From Paracoccidioides lutzii Pb01 (taxonomy: Eukaryota > Ascomycota > Eurotiomycetes > Onygenales > Ajellomycetaceae), in NCBI RefSeq assembly GCF_000150705.2, contig NW_015440951.1:406677-470676 (forward strand): DNA of 64,000 bases, given 5' to 3'. Positions 12,193-24,235 of the stretch are shown piece by piece; the stretch's first letter is position 1; the number at the start of each line of letters is the position of its first letter. The translations under genes were made by a program, and so were the position numbers. The notes beneath the pieces are model-generated. The model saw nothing but the letters and a program-made list of their open reading frames with translations, had not been told where the DNA came from and did not search any database.

Positions 12193-14977
12193 TAAGAAGA
12201 AGAGAAAGAGAAAGGAAAAAATAGAAAAGTTGCAACTGGACCCGGGGCCTCTGATTTGCAAATAAAATACATATACATTACATCCAAAAACAGCAAGATT
12301 TGCGGCTGATCGCGGGCCGGCAAGGAAAAGGGATGAATTCGACCGTTGACCCCGTCTACATACTTCTGAGCCGAAGAGATCGTGTCAGCTTCTTCATCTC
12401 GCCGACTCTGCGAAAAGGGCACACCGTTTGCGTCTCTCAGCAAGGATGTGTGTTGTGTACAGCTATCTTCGGGCTCGGAGTAGAAGATCCCAATAGTCAT
12501 TACAGCGGTCTCTCTTTCATCCGCAGCTTATATTTCCCTATCCCTTCCCTCCCCCCTCCCCCCCAGCTACGGCTGTCCCCCCCCAAAAAAAAAAAAAAAA
12601 AAAAAAAAGGGTTACAATCTGACCCGTGCTATGGCGAAGATAAGAGTGAGACTCGGGGCCAAACAAAAATAAAGTACAGAAGTGCAATAGTCGAAACATC
12701 CCTGAGGTTCTTGTAGTGGTAACCCGGATCTAGATCTTTTAACAGCCATGGTTCTTCAATATTCGTCCTCTCTTATCTCTCCGGGTTCCTCAGATTATAG
12801 CCTCGAAGCTGAATTTCATGTTCTTAGATTCATGTGCAGTTTCATTTCGCAGGCTGAGCTGCCCATTAATAAACATTTCGGCGTTAACCGGATGGGCTAT
12901 GTGCGGGATAACCTTTTGGCATGCCCCGGAATAGATCTAATATTAGAAACAAGCACCCTTTTTTTTTTGTGTGTCATTTCTCAATCCCCCTTCCCCGGAG
13001 AAAATATGTTGCCTCGTACAGCGTCGGTTTCCTTGTGTTGGCTCGGGGAGTTAAACGGTCAAGCCCATGGTAACTTGGTATGCTCTCCTCCTCCGGTGTA
13101 ACTGACAGCTGCTCTATATTTGTTTAAACCACGTCTGTCAAAACGTCCAGGCGACGGAGTAGATCGGGAGAGCATTACTCCTGCGCCCATCTCTAACCTC
13201 TCATGCCCTCCGATAATACCATAAGCGGTATTTTCTTTGCTTTTTCCTCTGTTGCTTTCTTTGGGTCCGCGATATGGTTTATTTATTTATCTATTTATTT
13301 TGCGCGAAATATCGCAGTAAAATCGGTGCTCGCCCCGACCCGCAACGGAAAGAGAAAAACCAAAAAAAAAAAGAAAAAAAAGAAAACAAGGAAAAAAAAT
13401 GCAAAAAAAAAAAAGGAAAAAAAATAAAAGGAATGAAATAAAGACACACTGGCCGAATATCCAGGCAAATAGGCGGATTAACATTCCAGAATCGGCACGG
13501 CACGGCACAGCACAGCACATCAGGATACGGAGCAGGCAGCGCTACGCTCCATCATGGCTTTAGGGGGGTTTCGGCTTTCTCCTCATTTCCTGTCTGTCTG
13601 TTTGCTTTTTCCACCACTGCCCACTCTCGGAGTCCACGGGAGCGGGCGGAAAACCTAACTTATTTTTTGCATTTTGTCTTGCTTCCTCTCTCCGTTCTTT
13701 TTTTCTTTTCCCAATCCTGCTCAACCTGCTCGCTTTGCTCACCACCCAAGCTCATTTTCCGAGCCACGTGTCGAGCTCTTTACCTCCTGTACAACGGATA
13801 ACTATACGTGTTGATGCGGCCCATGGATGATAGGATGGATGGCTTTGATCTATGACGTAGAGTGCGTCCCATCCGTCTTCTCTGTGGGGGCCTTCAGCGC
13901 CCATAGTTTTAACCACTGGCCGTTAACGTTACAACTTTGTTAGTGCTTTGCCAAGCCGGTTTGCCAAATTTTATTTTTCATTACGTTTTCCCGTGTTGCG
14001 TATAACGATCCGGTCAATAAAATAGAATCCGATAAAATAAAATAGAAAATACCCCAAACTCCAGCTCCAACAACAGTTCTCGAGGCCCGAGGGCACAGGT
14101 GGAGGTTGAGCTAAGTACGTACGATGCATGCATGCATGTCTCGACGTATGTGCGGGAAGGGATCTGATTTACTCCCGTAAATTCTCGCCGTTTGCTGTTC
14201 ACACAGCCGTTGTTTGGCATGTTAGGCTCCAAGTACGTACGGACGGAGCGCATACATTCTGAGAACAACGAACGCAGTGCGTATGCATCTTTAAAAATTA
14301 TTCCGAATCCGCAAGGTATGGTTTCTTATTCACGGCTGCACAAAGAAACTCATTTAACTCATAGCAAACAAAATGGACTTGGTGCTTTTTCTTTATTCGA
14401 ATTTACGTCCGCGTCGCTAAACAAACCCCATGGACGGGACAATTTCCTCCTGACTTTTCTCTCCTGGTTACTCCTTTTTTATTTTATTTTATTTTATATT
14501 TTGGTATTCTCCTTCTTTAAGACACCAGGATTTTCTTGAATTAATTTCTCTCCGAATTCCTTAACCTTGGGGAAAAAGCCCGGGAAGTCCCTGGTTCTCT
14601 CAGCTTTATCATCCAAGTTACCGTTACGGTTACCTCAGAGCCCAGACAAATCAAAAAACCCCCTCCCCATGCCCACCCCTTTTCGAGGGGACGGAAAAAT
14701 AAAAAGTAAATAATAAACGCCCCCCTCGACCCCCTAAATAGGGGCCGCGTTCCATCTGTTCTTTTTCTCCCGAGGATCACCGGTCCAAATCCTTTTCCGA
14801 TCGGCAATCCAGCATCTTGACCCAGTGACGGGCTGACACTCAAAGGTCGCCGACCACCACAGATCAACTCAACCATTAACAATTCCGTCATTCAACAATA
14901 GACAAGGAACATGTATATTTCTCTCTCTCTCTCTTTTATTTTTTAATTGTTGGTCCTATCAGTGGTTCAAATTCTAT

Positions 14978-16690
14978 CTAGGTCTTAGTATTGTCACTGC
15001 GAATGGATACAGGCTGCCCTCTATAATTCAAAATCTCAGAAATTCCTGTCTTAATACTATCATTGAAAGCAGGATCTACATACTGTATACGGAGTAGATT
15101 ATTTACTGAAAACTTATTGAAAATTGGATCTTGGATGATATCCTTTTCGGGGCCGTTACAGTATATGTCCTGGAGCTGTTTCAAAAGAAGCACCATGATG
15201 CTTTGGGAATTCACGGGGCGCTGAAAAGATCTGCAAACTTCCTCAAAAGTTGTCATTAAGTTAGTGCTTCGTTGCCTTCGTTAGATGCAAAAATTTCATG
15301 GTCATCCATAAAGTTGCGAATGCTCTCTCTGATCGAACCAGACAGGTTGGGCAACTTACATACCCTTTGCAGTCCTTGCAATAGACTGTGCATATAGCCA
15401 GCCATCCTATTAGCCAATTATTGACAGGCTATGATCGCCTTGATCGAACGATCAGAGGACAGCTAATGCTTTCAGCCAACCACTGAATCGTAGGCTCATC
15501 CGTTGCCCTAAACTCCTCGACCGATCATCTACTTTTCACCTCGACTTCTTCCACATCTCGAAGGATATTCTCTACGTACTCGCCCGTACCGCTGAGTTTG
15601 AGAACGAGAACGATCGCACGGTGAACTTTTGAGTATCAGTCGAGAGAAAAAGGTAGGTCAATAGTGCGGTTGGGTCTATGTAAGGCTAGGTGTGCGAGTA
15701 ACGGAAAGTAATCGAACACCACAAATAGGACCCGTTCCCGTCTATCCGATCGTATACCGGTTGTATGACCCTTCCACAGATTCGAAATCCATTTCGAAGC
15801 CACGAACAGTTGATGGTAGTGGTGGGTTAATGTGCGGGTGTTTTTGGGACTTGTCGATATCTTGTCCGTCGATAAGGTGAGTGATTCCGGGTTCGAACAT
15901 GCTCACAAAGAGTTGAAGCACATCCTCAAGTCACTCTAAATGGTCAACGTCAGCAGCGCAGAGTGTGCTCATGAGAGGATGTCCAAAAGAATTCCGTCTT
16001 TCCTGGTCCCCATGGAGGCCAACGAATGGGGAAGTGTGTGAGCAACTTCTAGACCCTCACAGTCACCTGGGTCGTTCTGAAGGAGATTCCCATCATCACC
16101 CTTACTCTCAATCCCTCCCTGCTTGATTCGCAGGTGCGCTTCAACCCTGTCAACCCTGTCGGACACGACACGAGGATGATGATCGCGGATAAAGACAGCT
16201 CTGCCTGAGGATGGATAGGTGTGGACACCCGCTTCGAAAATAGTGAAGGGAATGTCGATTGGGGTGTCCTCGCCGAAGAAGCTCTGGCTGAGTTAACGAG
16301 ATGATCTATCAACCATGGGTGATATGTAACACCATAACCGGCTTACGTAGACAAAAGAAATTGTCAACCATGTGGTCGGCGAAATGTTTGGTAGCGCTCC
16401 TAATTTTGCTTTTGTCATCTGCATCAAAAAGGGAGACCCTTTTTGATATAGGTTAGCGCAAGAGAGATATCAGGCCCGATAGTATCCCTATATGCCAAAT
16501 CCACATGGTCATGATGGTCACGGAGATACAAAAAGACCCAGTTCTAGAAGGCATCTTTTCATTGCACATGCAGATGCACATGTTTGAACTTGGCCTTGAT
16601 GAGCATTGCGGGCATGTATCCCCTCCTGGCCCAGCTTGTTATGGGCCATAATCCTCCATCAGCTTGTTGAGAATGGCACTTGCTGCCGTC
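14978..16690 (-). pseudogene. Decayed protein-coding locus, unidentified
   Basis: Read on the minus strand, coding-like stretches follow one another in shifting frames over 1.7 kb. Examples are NWVFLYLRDHHDHVDLAYRD (about 16.5 kb), TIFEAGVHTYPSSGRAVFIR (about 16.2 kb), VLKLSGTGEYVENILRDVEE (about 15.6 kb), a 50-codon frame at about 15.26-15.41 kb, and a 92-codon frame (14978-15256) containing SQSIMVLLLKQLQDIYCNGP. The last two overlap at TAATG. Stops and frameshifts separate most pieces. I recognise no family. The compositional quality suggests a once-functional gene, but this is inference and the 5' limit is arbitrary. Confidence 0.4.
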
Positions 16691-19600
16691 CTTTATTGCG
16701 AACTTAAGGAGAGAACCTTTCTAACTGTGAATTGTGTTGATGTGAAGCCATTGTTGGAGGCTTCCATCGTCTTACTGAATTATTTTTAGAGTGAAGGGCT
16801 CTCTTTTGGCAGGTCATTTGCCCCCCGAAGAAAATGGTGTAGAAAATTACCACGTTAACTAGTTAATGTCTAAGCCACGCCATCATATCAATTTATTCTT
16901 CAAATGCTCTGCTTCAATGTGCCACAGTGCCTTCAATTCACAGCAGAGGTGCAAGAAGCTCCATAGAAATTGAGAGAAGAGAAGAATTGAACCTATGATA
17001 TCTGTCATTGAAAAACAAGAAATCTTCTTAATTCAGCTGCAGGACTACACAATATACTGTAATTTATTCTTATCTATAACTTTGTTACTGATCTATAAAA
17101 GTGAATATATGTTATAATCATATTATATAGTTCTACAGCACAGTTACACTTTCTATATGGAGCTTACTTTTTTAGCTGCAGCCCACTTCATTCAACACCT
17201 TTTGTATAAACTTCATTTGCTATCTGAGCTCTTATAATGTCTTCAGCATCTGTTAAGACCTCTTTTTATAACACGAATATTGACTTGTAAACTTAAGTAA
17301 TCATTTAATATTTTTTTTTTCCAACTTCATAGATTTAAGAGAATTAATTTAATCATATCTCATATTTATAACATGAGATAGTTGATCTGTCACTTACTCA
17401 TGAATATTATTCATTGAGTTAAAGACTCTTTTATATGAGAGATTAATTTATGATGTTTTTTTTAGAATTTGAACACATCATTTCTGAAGTCTATAAAGAG
17501 ATGTTTATATGAGGAACATTATCTGACTTAGCAGCACTCAGATTCTAGTAAATTAACTATTTTTATAAGCTTGAAAGACCTGTACAAGCCCTTTCTCTTG
17601 AAATTTGAAGCTTCCATATCAGAAGTGATTGACATATTGAATTTAATAAGTTGAGGACGCATGAAGTTATATAGAGTGTTCTGGTAGAGGGTGAATTATA
17701 TTAGGATGTAGCCCACAGCAGAATTTAACCATCAGTTCAGTTTTATATGCAGCAGGCAAAGCACATGAATCATGATGATTCTTAATCCATACACAAACGC
17801 AGGATGGGCCTAAACCCGATGGACAGCCATGCTGTTCCAGAACCGAAGCCCACGACTCTGGGCTGTCTGTCGAACTGATAAGCAAACGTGCCGAGCACGG
17901 TAGACATTGGGGGGCGCAAGAGGCACTATCATAGCTCAGAGACCGAGTTTTTCCATCCCCTCTTTCGTCTCTCGTGTAAAATATGCATCTGCCTATCTAT
18001 GGATTTCTGGCGTCAGTTATCACATGAGAAACGAAGAGGGGACACCTTGGTTGAGCCGAAAAGAGACGCAGATTGTTTGACTAATTACCATGGCCCAGAG
18101 GGAGAGGGAGGAATGCTTGGGAACGGCTATTCCGATTGTCATCGAACTGGAGTATAAGCAGCTAAACAACCTTGCTCGTTTTATGGATTGCTTGCACAGT
18201 CATGGAGTTAAAATGAGACAAAAGAGAAGGATTTGACGAACGTCAATCCCACCTTAGAAATCGGCAATATCGATTGCGGCGTATTGGTTTGCAATTCTAT
18301 TTTTTTTTTATATATTATTATTATTTTGTTGAATGAAATGGATAGCTATACATATGACTCTGGTCAGAGGTCTTGAACGCTCTGGATTTTTGGTTTTTAT
18401 CGATGTATTCTCGAGGATGGTCGTCCTGATTTGAGCAAAGAAAATATTCTTCCGCAGCCCGAAAATTATGCAAGTTCTCCTTTTCCTTCTGGCAGGGAGG
18501 TTCTCTAAAAGCGCCGATTCATTGCACATGATAAAAATTTTCAGGGACCTCAGTTCAACTCATTGTCAGCGGGGCCTGAACATATTATTGCTTTCTAAGA
18601 TCAAAGACATGTTGGGCGGCAAATCGAATATATTCGATAGGTAGTTATAGTGGTAGCAATCCATCATCATGCAAGAAGGAACTGAAAAAAACGTAAATTT
18701 ATCGCAATATCAACCCTTTTGTTTAACACCAAAAGAAAAATTTTGACTTACACCTTTTCCACTGGTTTACTTGACCGCAGCAAGCACCTCCTCCTTATCA
18801 CCATGTGATGTAAAGCTCTCGAAAAACCCAGGCCACATAAAACTCCACAGCAGCCTGGTGTGTCATTAGGAATACAATATCTCCGAACAATTGCTGCTGG
18901 AACAAGGACAGTCTCAGAAGATAAAAGGTGAAGGAAACCAGGTTAAAAGGTTGAGTGTCAACGTGTTAAGATATTGTTCGTATTCATACCACGGATACAG
19001 GAACAGCAAGTGGCTAGGGATGCTGTAAGAATCCCACTTGATTGCCAGCCGTAGGGAAGTTGATATAGCTGCCAAGGGGTAACATTTTCAGAACACTTGC
19101 TCCGTGTCTGATGGAGGTACAAGAAAATAGAACTGACGGTGGTCCTTGAGTTTTATATATGTATATATATAGTAATTGTAATTCGAAACGATAGGGTTTA
19201 AAGGCTTGATATGCTGTCGATGACAGGGAGCAGCCAAGCCTGCATTTTGCAAGCGAGAATCAAACCGAATTTATATCCTTTGGGATACTGGATCAATATC
19301 TGATCCGATGAGTAAAGAATGTAATGCTTTCTTATATTGATATCTGGTTTATTCTGGGTTGAGCCTAAACATTGAAGGTTGCCATACCATATGACATTGC
19401 AACCCATCATGCAACCATTCATCGAAGAAATGCCATCCATCAACCATCTTTTTGTGAGTGGTCTGAAGAAGTATAAGGGGAGATGTTCACTTCGTGTTTT
19501 GCACGAATCGCCAGCCTTCGGTGGATAGAGTTATTTCAATACCTTAGCTGAACATCAATGCGGTGACATTAAATGCTATAGATGTGAGCTATGATTTCTC

Positions 19601-19990
19601 CTTGAGCTAAAGAATAGGGTATAATGCTCGAACACAATGGAAAAGCAAACATTAGCCAGAAACATCAGTCTTAGCTTTTAGAATCTCTGAATGTTAAGAG
19701 GAGGAAGATGCAGTATTAGAAACAACATGACTAGCATGTCTATCTCTGGAATTAGGATGACAAAACAGAGGTAATTTGAGGCAGAATCGAAGAGCAAGCA
19801 AATCGTTGGGATAAAGGTTCGAACACTTGAAAAAACAAAAAGGGACGCACAGAGAAAGGCGGAAGGGACTTCATAAAAAAGATATGTGGGCTAGTTAAAG
19901 ACGTGTATTTGAAGGGAAACAGGACGACGTGTGGGTTTAGGAACTGAGGGTAGAGGTCGGATAGTAACTGGTAAACAACGTAGTACCAGT
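16691..19990. other. Gene-free region, partly AT-rich
   Basis: From about 16.85 to 17.66 kb the DNA is clearly AT-rich; the rest is of mixed composition. Open frames of 60-90 codons occur on both strands (for example 17888-18157 plus), but none has splice context or recognisable content. The part next to 19991 is the 3' flank of the exchanger gene. Confidence 0.4.
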
Positions 19991-22492
19991 TTATGGGGTT
20001 TTGGGCTCGGATTTCGCTGGGTAGAACCTGCGCAGCAAAAGTTGGAGATTTGTTACTATTAGGTTTACGTTTCGCATATTTACTTGAACTATCGTCATTT
20101 CGCGAGGTCCAGGAACAAAAGGGGGCAGCATAAATAATCTTTGAGGGTTGAAGGGAGGAGTAAACGAAGAAGGGAAACAAAATATTATGGACTTACCAAG
20201 CTGCCACGGAGATAATGAGAAAAAGAACCACTAACAGCACTCCTTCTAGCCAATTTGACTTGCCGTCTTGGATTAAATAATTTACCTGTTGTGGAACGAA
20301 GTTGGAAAGATGTTAATCCTGACTTGATGACAGAATGGGAGAACGACAGCCTTACTAGCAGCACAGTGACGAATAGTATTGCAATTTGAAATCCATCGAA
20401 GTAGAGGGTCTATGCGTAGAATTACATGGAGAAAATTAGTGATAAAACTGAAACAAGGAAGTTCGACCCTCACCATTTCATTGATCCCTGACGTTATCCA
20501 GATATCATTAGCAAACGACACACTTGAATGTTATGGACGTGGACCAAGAAAGGTGAAGAAATGATGGGCAAAACATACCAGCAATCCACCCAATAACTAC
20601 GATAAGAGGAAGGACCAAGAGAGCGATTTGCATGCTGGAGCCCACTGCAACACCAATGGAGAGATCCATTTTGTCTTTAATCGCGACGGTAATGGCGGTT
20701 GCGTGCTCAGCTGCATTTCCAACAATGGGGATAAGAATCAAACCAACAAAGGTTTCAGAAATGTGACCACGACTCGTAATTGAGTCGATTGAGCCCACCT
20801 TCAGGGAATCTATTAGCTATCTTCTTCACGCTGCAATTGAATGGACAGGAACATGTAAAATGTAGGATGGAACGCACCATGGCTTCTGCGCAGAGGGCTA
20901 CCAGTGCTGTAGATGCAGCAAGCGTAAATAAAGCCACCCACACAGTGAGCTGTGGTTCCTCATTTTCTTCTGAAACAGCGATGGAAACATGCTGAGCATT
21001 CCCTCCACCCATGCTCGCGGAAATGCCTGCCCCGATTTGCGCAATGTTTTTGCTTGCGTCGCCTGTTTCGACTCGCATACGTCTCTTTTCGACCTTCTCA
21101 CTTGGTTTGTTGTACATTTCTGTGTGAGATTTAAGTTGGAAGAAAAGGTATGCTCCGTACACCACAAGGAGGATGACACTCGTCCCTAGAAAAATATTAG
21201 GATGAACGGAATGAGGATAATGAGAATCGGGTTTTATGGGGTATTTTGAAGTACCTCGTGACAGGGGAGCAATTCCAGTTTCGCCAGCTGTTCACGACGA
21301 AAAATTAGCGATTATATTGTAAAACCATTTAACGAAGAACGTACCACTAGACCATGCGTGAAACGCAGTTGGAATTATTAGACTTCCAACAGCAAGAGCG
21401 AGCAAACTGGACGCAGTATGCGCCACAGTGACGTTGAAGTTTTGTTCGATCCGGCTGAAACCTCCGAGGAAAAAAGCCATTCCAAGGACCAGTAATAAAT
21501 TGGATAGCATGCTGCCGATGAGGGAGGTTTGGACAATGACAATTTCACGTTTAAATAAGGCCAGGAGTGATACAATAAGCTCCACAGCATTCCTATACTT
21601 TGTCAGCATGGATATCTTCAGAACGGTTAAAAGGTTGGCACCTACCCGAATGTTGCGTTGAGTAAACCACCAAGTGTTTCCCCTGTTCTAAATAAAAGTT
21701 AACGCAATATCGGTAATTTCAAAGATGACATGCATACCTGAGAGCAATTTCCTCGGTAGCATAACTTAGCATCGCAGCAAGCGGTCTATATTTACTGTTA
21801 ACCAAATGGCTGTGAGGCTATCATGAAGTAGGTGACATACACAATGGCGATAAAATTGACAACGAAAATTGCAATAGGATCAACGTGGATATGATGTATC
21901 GCAACTAGAAATGAATTTAGCAAAACGCAATACGACATCAATGCAAATAAATTCAAAGACGTACTTCCAACGGGCACCATGATGAGTAAGACGTTAATCC
22001 AGGAATTAAACAGCGTCGCCTTCAGCTGCCCCACTGTCGTAAATACCTGTTTATCCTTTCCGGTATCCTTAGGTTCATCTGCTGAGGGTTTCTTTCTGCC
22101 AATTTCGAAGAATCTCCGTCTTCGAGGAGCGCCTTTTTCAGGTACATCCTGCTGTTGCTCTTTTTTAGGTGGTGTTGTAGGTGAAGCACTGGTAATAGAT
22201 CCAACAAGTGCCGTTTCAATACAGCCAGTAACTGGCAGTCCTGGTACAAAGGGCATCGTATTTGCATGAATTGGTAGAGAAATATCGTTCCCCATTTCTT
22301 CTTGTCGCTCCTTTTCAGGCCTCGATATAGATTCACTTTCAGTTTGCGTATGCTGTAATCCATCTTCGACGCGAGATTCTCCAGAGCGGACCGGGCGGTG
22401 CCGGAACTTTTTGAAAGGATTCCGGTTGGGAGTATTTTTGGCCTCTTCATCGTCATACCAGGCCAGATTCCTGGCTCGTCGTCGGTGTATAT
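19991..22492 (-). CDS. VCX1: Vacuolar Ca2+/H+ exchanger (VCX1/CAX family), 5' end unresolved
   Basis: Twelve exons join in phase: 22492-21965, 21904-21841, 21785-21738, 21687-21646, 21592-21345, 21287-21255, 21185-20878, 20798-20579, 20487-20474, 20409-20356, 20285-20197 and 20027-19991. They encode at least 560 aa. The family exchanges vacuolar H+ for cytosolic Ca2+ across the vacuolar membrane. The first cation-exchange repeat carries GNAVELIVSLLALFKREIV and the second GNAAEHATAITVAIKDKMD; these paired GNAxE motifs hold the transport acidic residues. About eleven hydrophobic segments surround an acidic or polar central loop. The N-terminal ~150 residues are basic and disordered, typical of the cytosolic tail. 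The frame at the 5' end has no ATG, and the acceptor at 22493 (attgacag) implies an upstream start exon that I could not place. One exon is only 14 nt. The stop follows WFYP, typical of family C-termini. Confidence 0.9.
20474..20487 (-). other. 14-nt micro-exon of the exchanger gene
   Basis: The minus-strand sequence GGATCAATGAAATG is bounded by cag and gtgagg. Including it restores the frame between GWIAG and TLYFDGF, giving G-I-N-E-M across the junction; without it the flanking exons are out of phase. Automated predictors commonly miss exons this small. Confidence 0.75.
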
Positions 22493-24235
22493 CTGTCAAT
22501 CCCAGTAAAATAAGTTCCAATTCATAAATGCAGAACAAACTTGCTCCTAGAGCTTTCTGGAAGTGCGTTACTGACGCATTGTTCTAAGGGTGAGGTGTTG
22601 CAAAATCTCACAGCAGCGGGGCTTAAAAGACTTATCAGAAAACTTTTGGCAAAACTACCAAGTCAATCTTGATATAATACACGAAATTCAAAGAGACATA
22701 AGTTTTGTATGAAATAAATTGGGAGAGAGTGTTGTTTAGACGCGTGCAAAGCAAGGAATAAATGAGTCTGTGTTGTGAAGATTATCTGCCCTTATTTTGA
22801 GATTGTAAAGGAGTTACGTCAAATGTGGCTTGACTGCTGCAAGGGTATAAAACATATGAAAAAGTCCTTAAGTCCAATTTAAAACTTGACCAGATGCAGG
22901 AATCAAAGACAGCACTGCCACTTAATAGACCAAGATACAAGGGACACGCAGCATCTTCCAAAACCAATTTATCTTTTGGACTGGTGATTGGATGCTTGGG
23001 ATCAGCCACAGCAGAGGTTTTGAGTAGTGATCCTCCTGAGGTGCTAGGGAAAGTCTGAGTGCTGGTAGCAATTTTGCTTCTTCTCAAGTTCTTCCATAAT
23101 AATCACTAGTGAGGTGAATCACAACTCTATCTATCTCCATGGTTGCCATGAAATTTGTCAGTTGGAGTATGTCTCTTTCAGCATGTTTTGTGTGTTTCCT
23201 GCAAAAGTTTTCTTTTGCTCTGTTGTAACTAAACCAGATTCATGCTGAATTCTTTGTAATTGATTCCTGCTAAATCCCATTGCAAAATGATGCCTAGAAT
23301 ATCCTGGACGACACAAGCAGGAGAATTACAGTAGGGTGGGCATATAGGTAGCATCCGACGTTCCAGCATGTTCAGCGCCCGAGGTGACAACATATCACCA
23401 CTTTTACCTTCGCATCATCCGTGATGCGGACGAGCTGTAGAAAAATGACTGGAGTCTGGGGTACAGTCGATCATATAAGCTTGACTATGTTTCAGCCAAT
23501 CAAACAAGGATCTTGGTTACAAATAAGCAATGACAAGCCACGCCTGTCGGGGACCAAGCGATGCTTGTCAAGTCTGGCTGTCTGGGCAACAAACTTGAAG
23601 CCATGCCGTGTCTTGACGTGTTTCAACGTAATGATTTCGATCTTGTCTGAAAAAGGTCAGAAGCGACTTCTTGCTCATGCATGCCCTCAAGCAACAAGAG
23701 AGCATATGAAGCCTGTTAGATTGTTCCAAGGTTGGCGAGAGGCTATGACTGGGAGTGTCGCTGTGGTTAAAAAGGAAAAAGCCCGGTAATGCGGTGAGAA
23801 TTTATATGAATTACTAAACTCGGCCCCTTTTATTTTATTTTATTTTATTTTATTTTTTTTTTTTTGGGGGAGGGGGGGGGATCACACTTTGCGCATTCCT
23901 TTGCTTCGAGATTTATTATCCAAATCATCATTATCATGAATTGAGGTTGTTGTCGTTAGTTAACAAAATCCACGAGAGGACCCAAATTATATAATATATT
24001 ACATAATTACATAATTAATCACGTGGAGCTCTAACTAGTTCTCCATCCAATCATGATCGCCATCAAGCGTCGAACCTCCCCAACGTAACTAATCGGCCTC
24101 AAATATATCAACCTCAGTAATTATATATGTATCAATCTTATTTTGATATCTCGGACTCCACTTCAGAGGAGGCCACCATGTGTGTCAAATAAACCTGATG
24201 TTGTATTTATTATGCGAGGGCCTTTAAATTAGATC
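22493..24235. other. Divergent intergenic region between VCX1 and IML1
   Basis: This should hold the promoters of both the minus-strand exchanger and plus-strand IML1, as well as the missing VCX1 start exon. A TTTTA-type repeat lies at about 23828-23868 and is followed by a G run. Minus-strand open stretches at 22782-23310 look mildly coding but are unrecognised, as is a 122-codon plus-strand frame at 23421-23789. Confidence 0.4.

Larger units (their letters stand above)
9940..14977. other. 5-kb gene-free, microsatellite-rich region upstream of the Zn2Cys6 gene
   Basis: No coding sequence with plausible splice structure was found on either strand. The region is dominated by simple repeats (entries below) and mixed-composition DNA. 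It lies upstream of the transcription factor, so it may hold a long promoter or leader; the sequence itself does not show this. Confidence 0.5.

Noticed and set aside
15880..15910. GGTTCGAAC, similar to a tRNA T-loop
   Set aside because: No matching acceptor, D or anticodon stems could be drawn around it, and it falls inside the decayed locus.
23421..23789. 122-codon plus-strand frame upstream of IML1
   Set aside because: No recognisable motif, and it lies in the region expected to be the IML1 promoter or leader.
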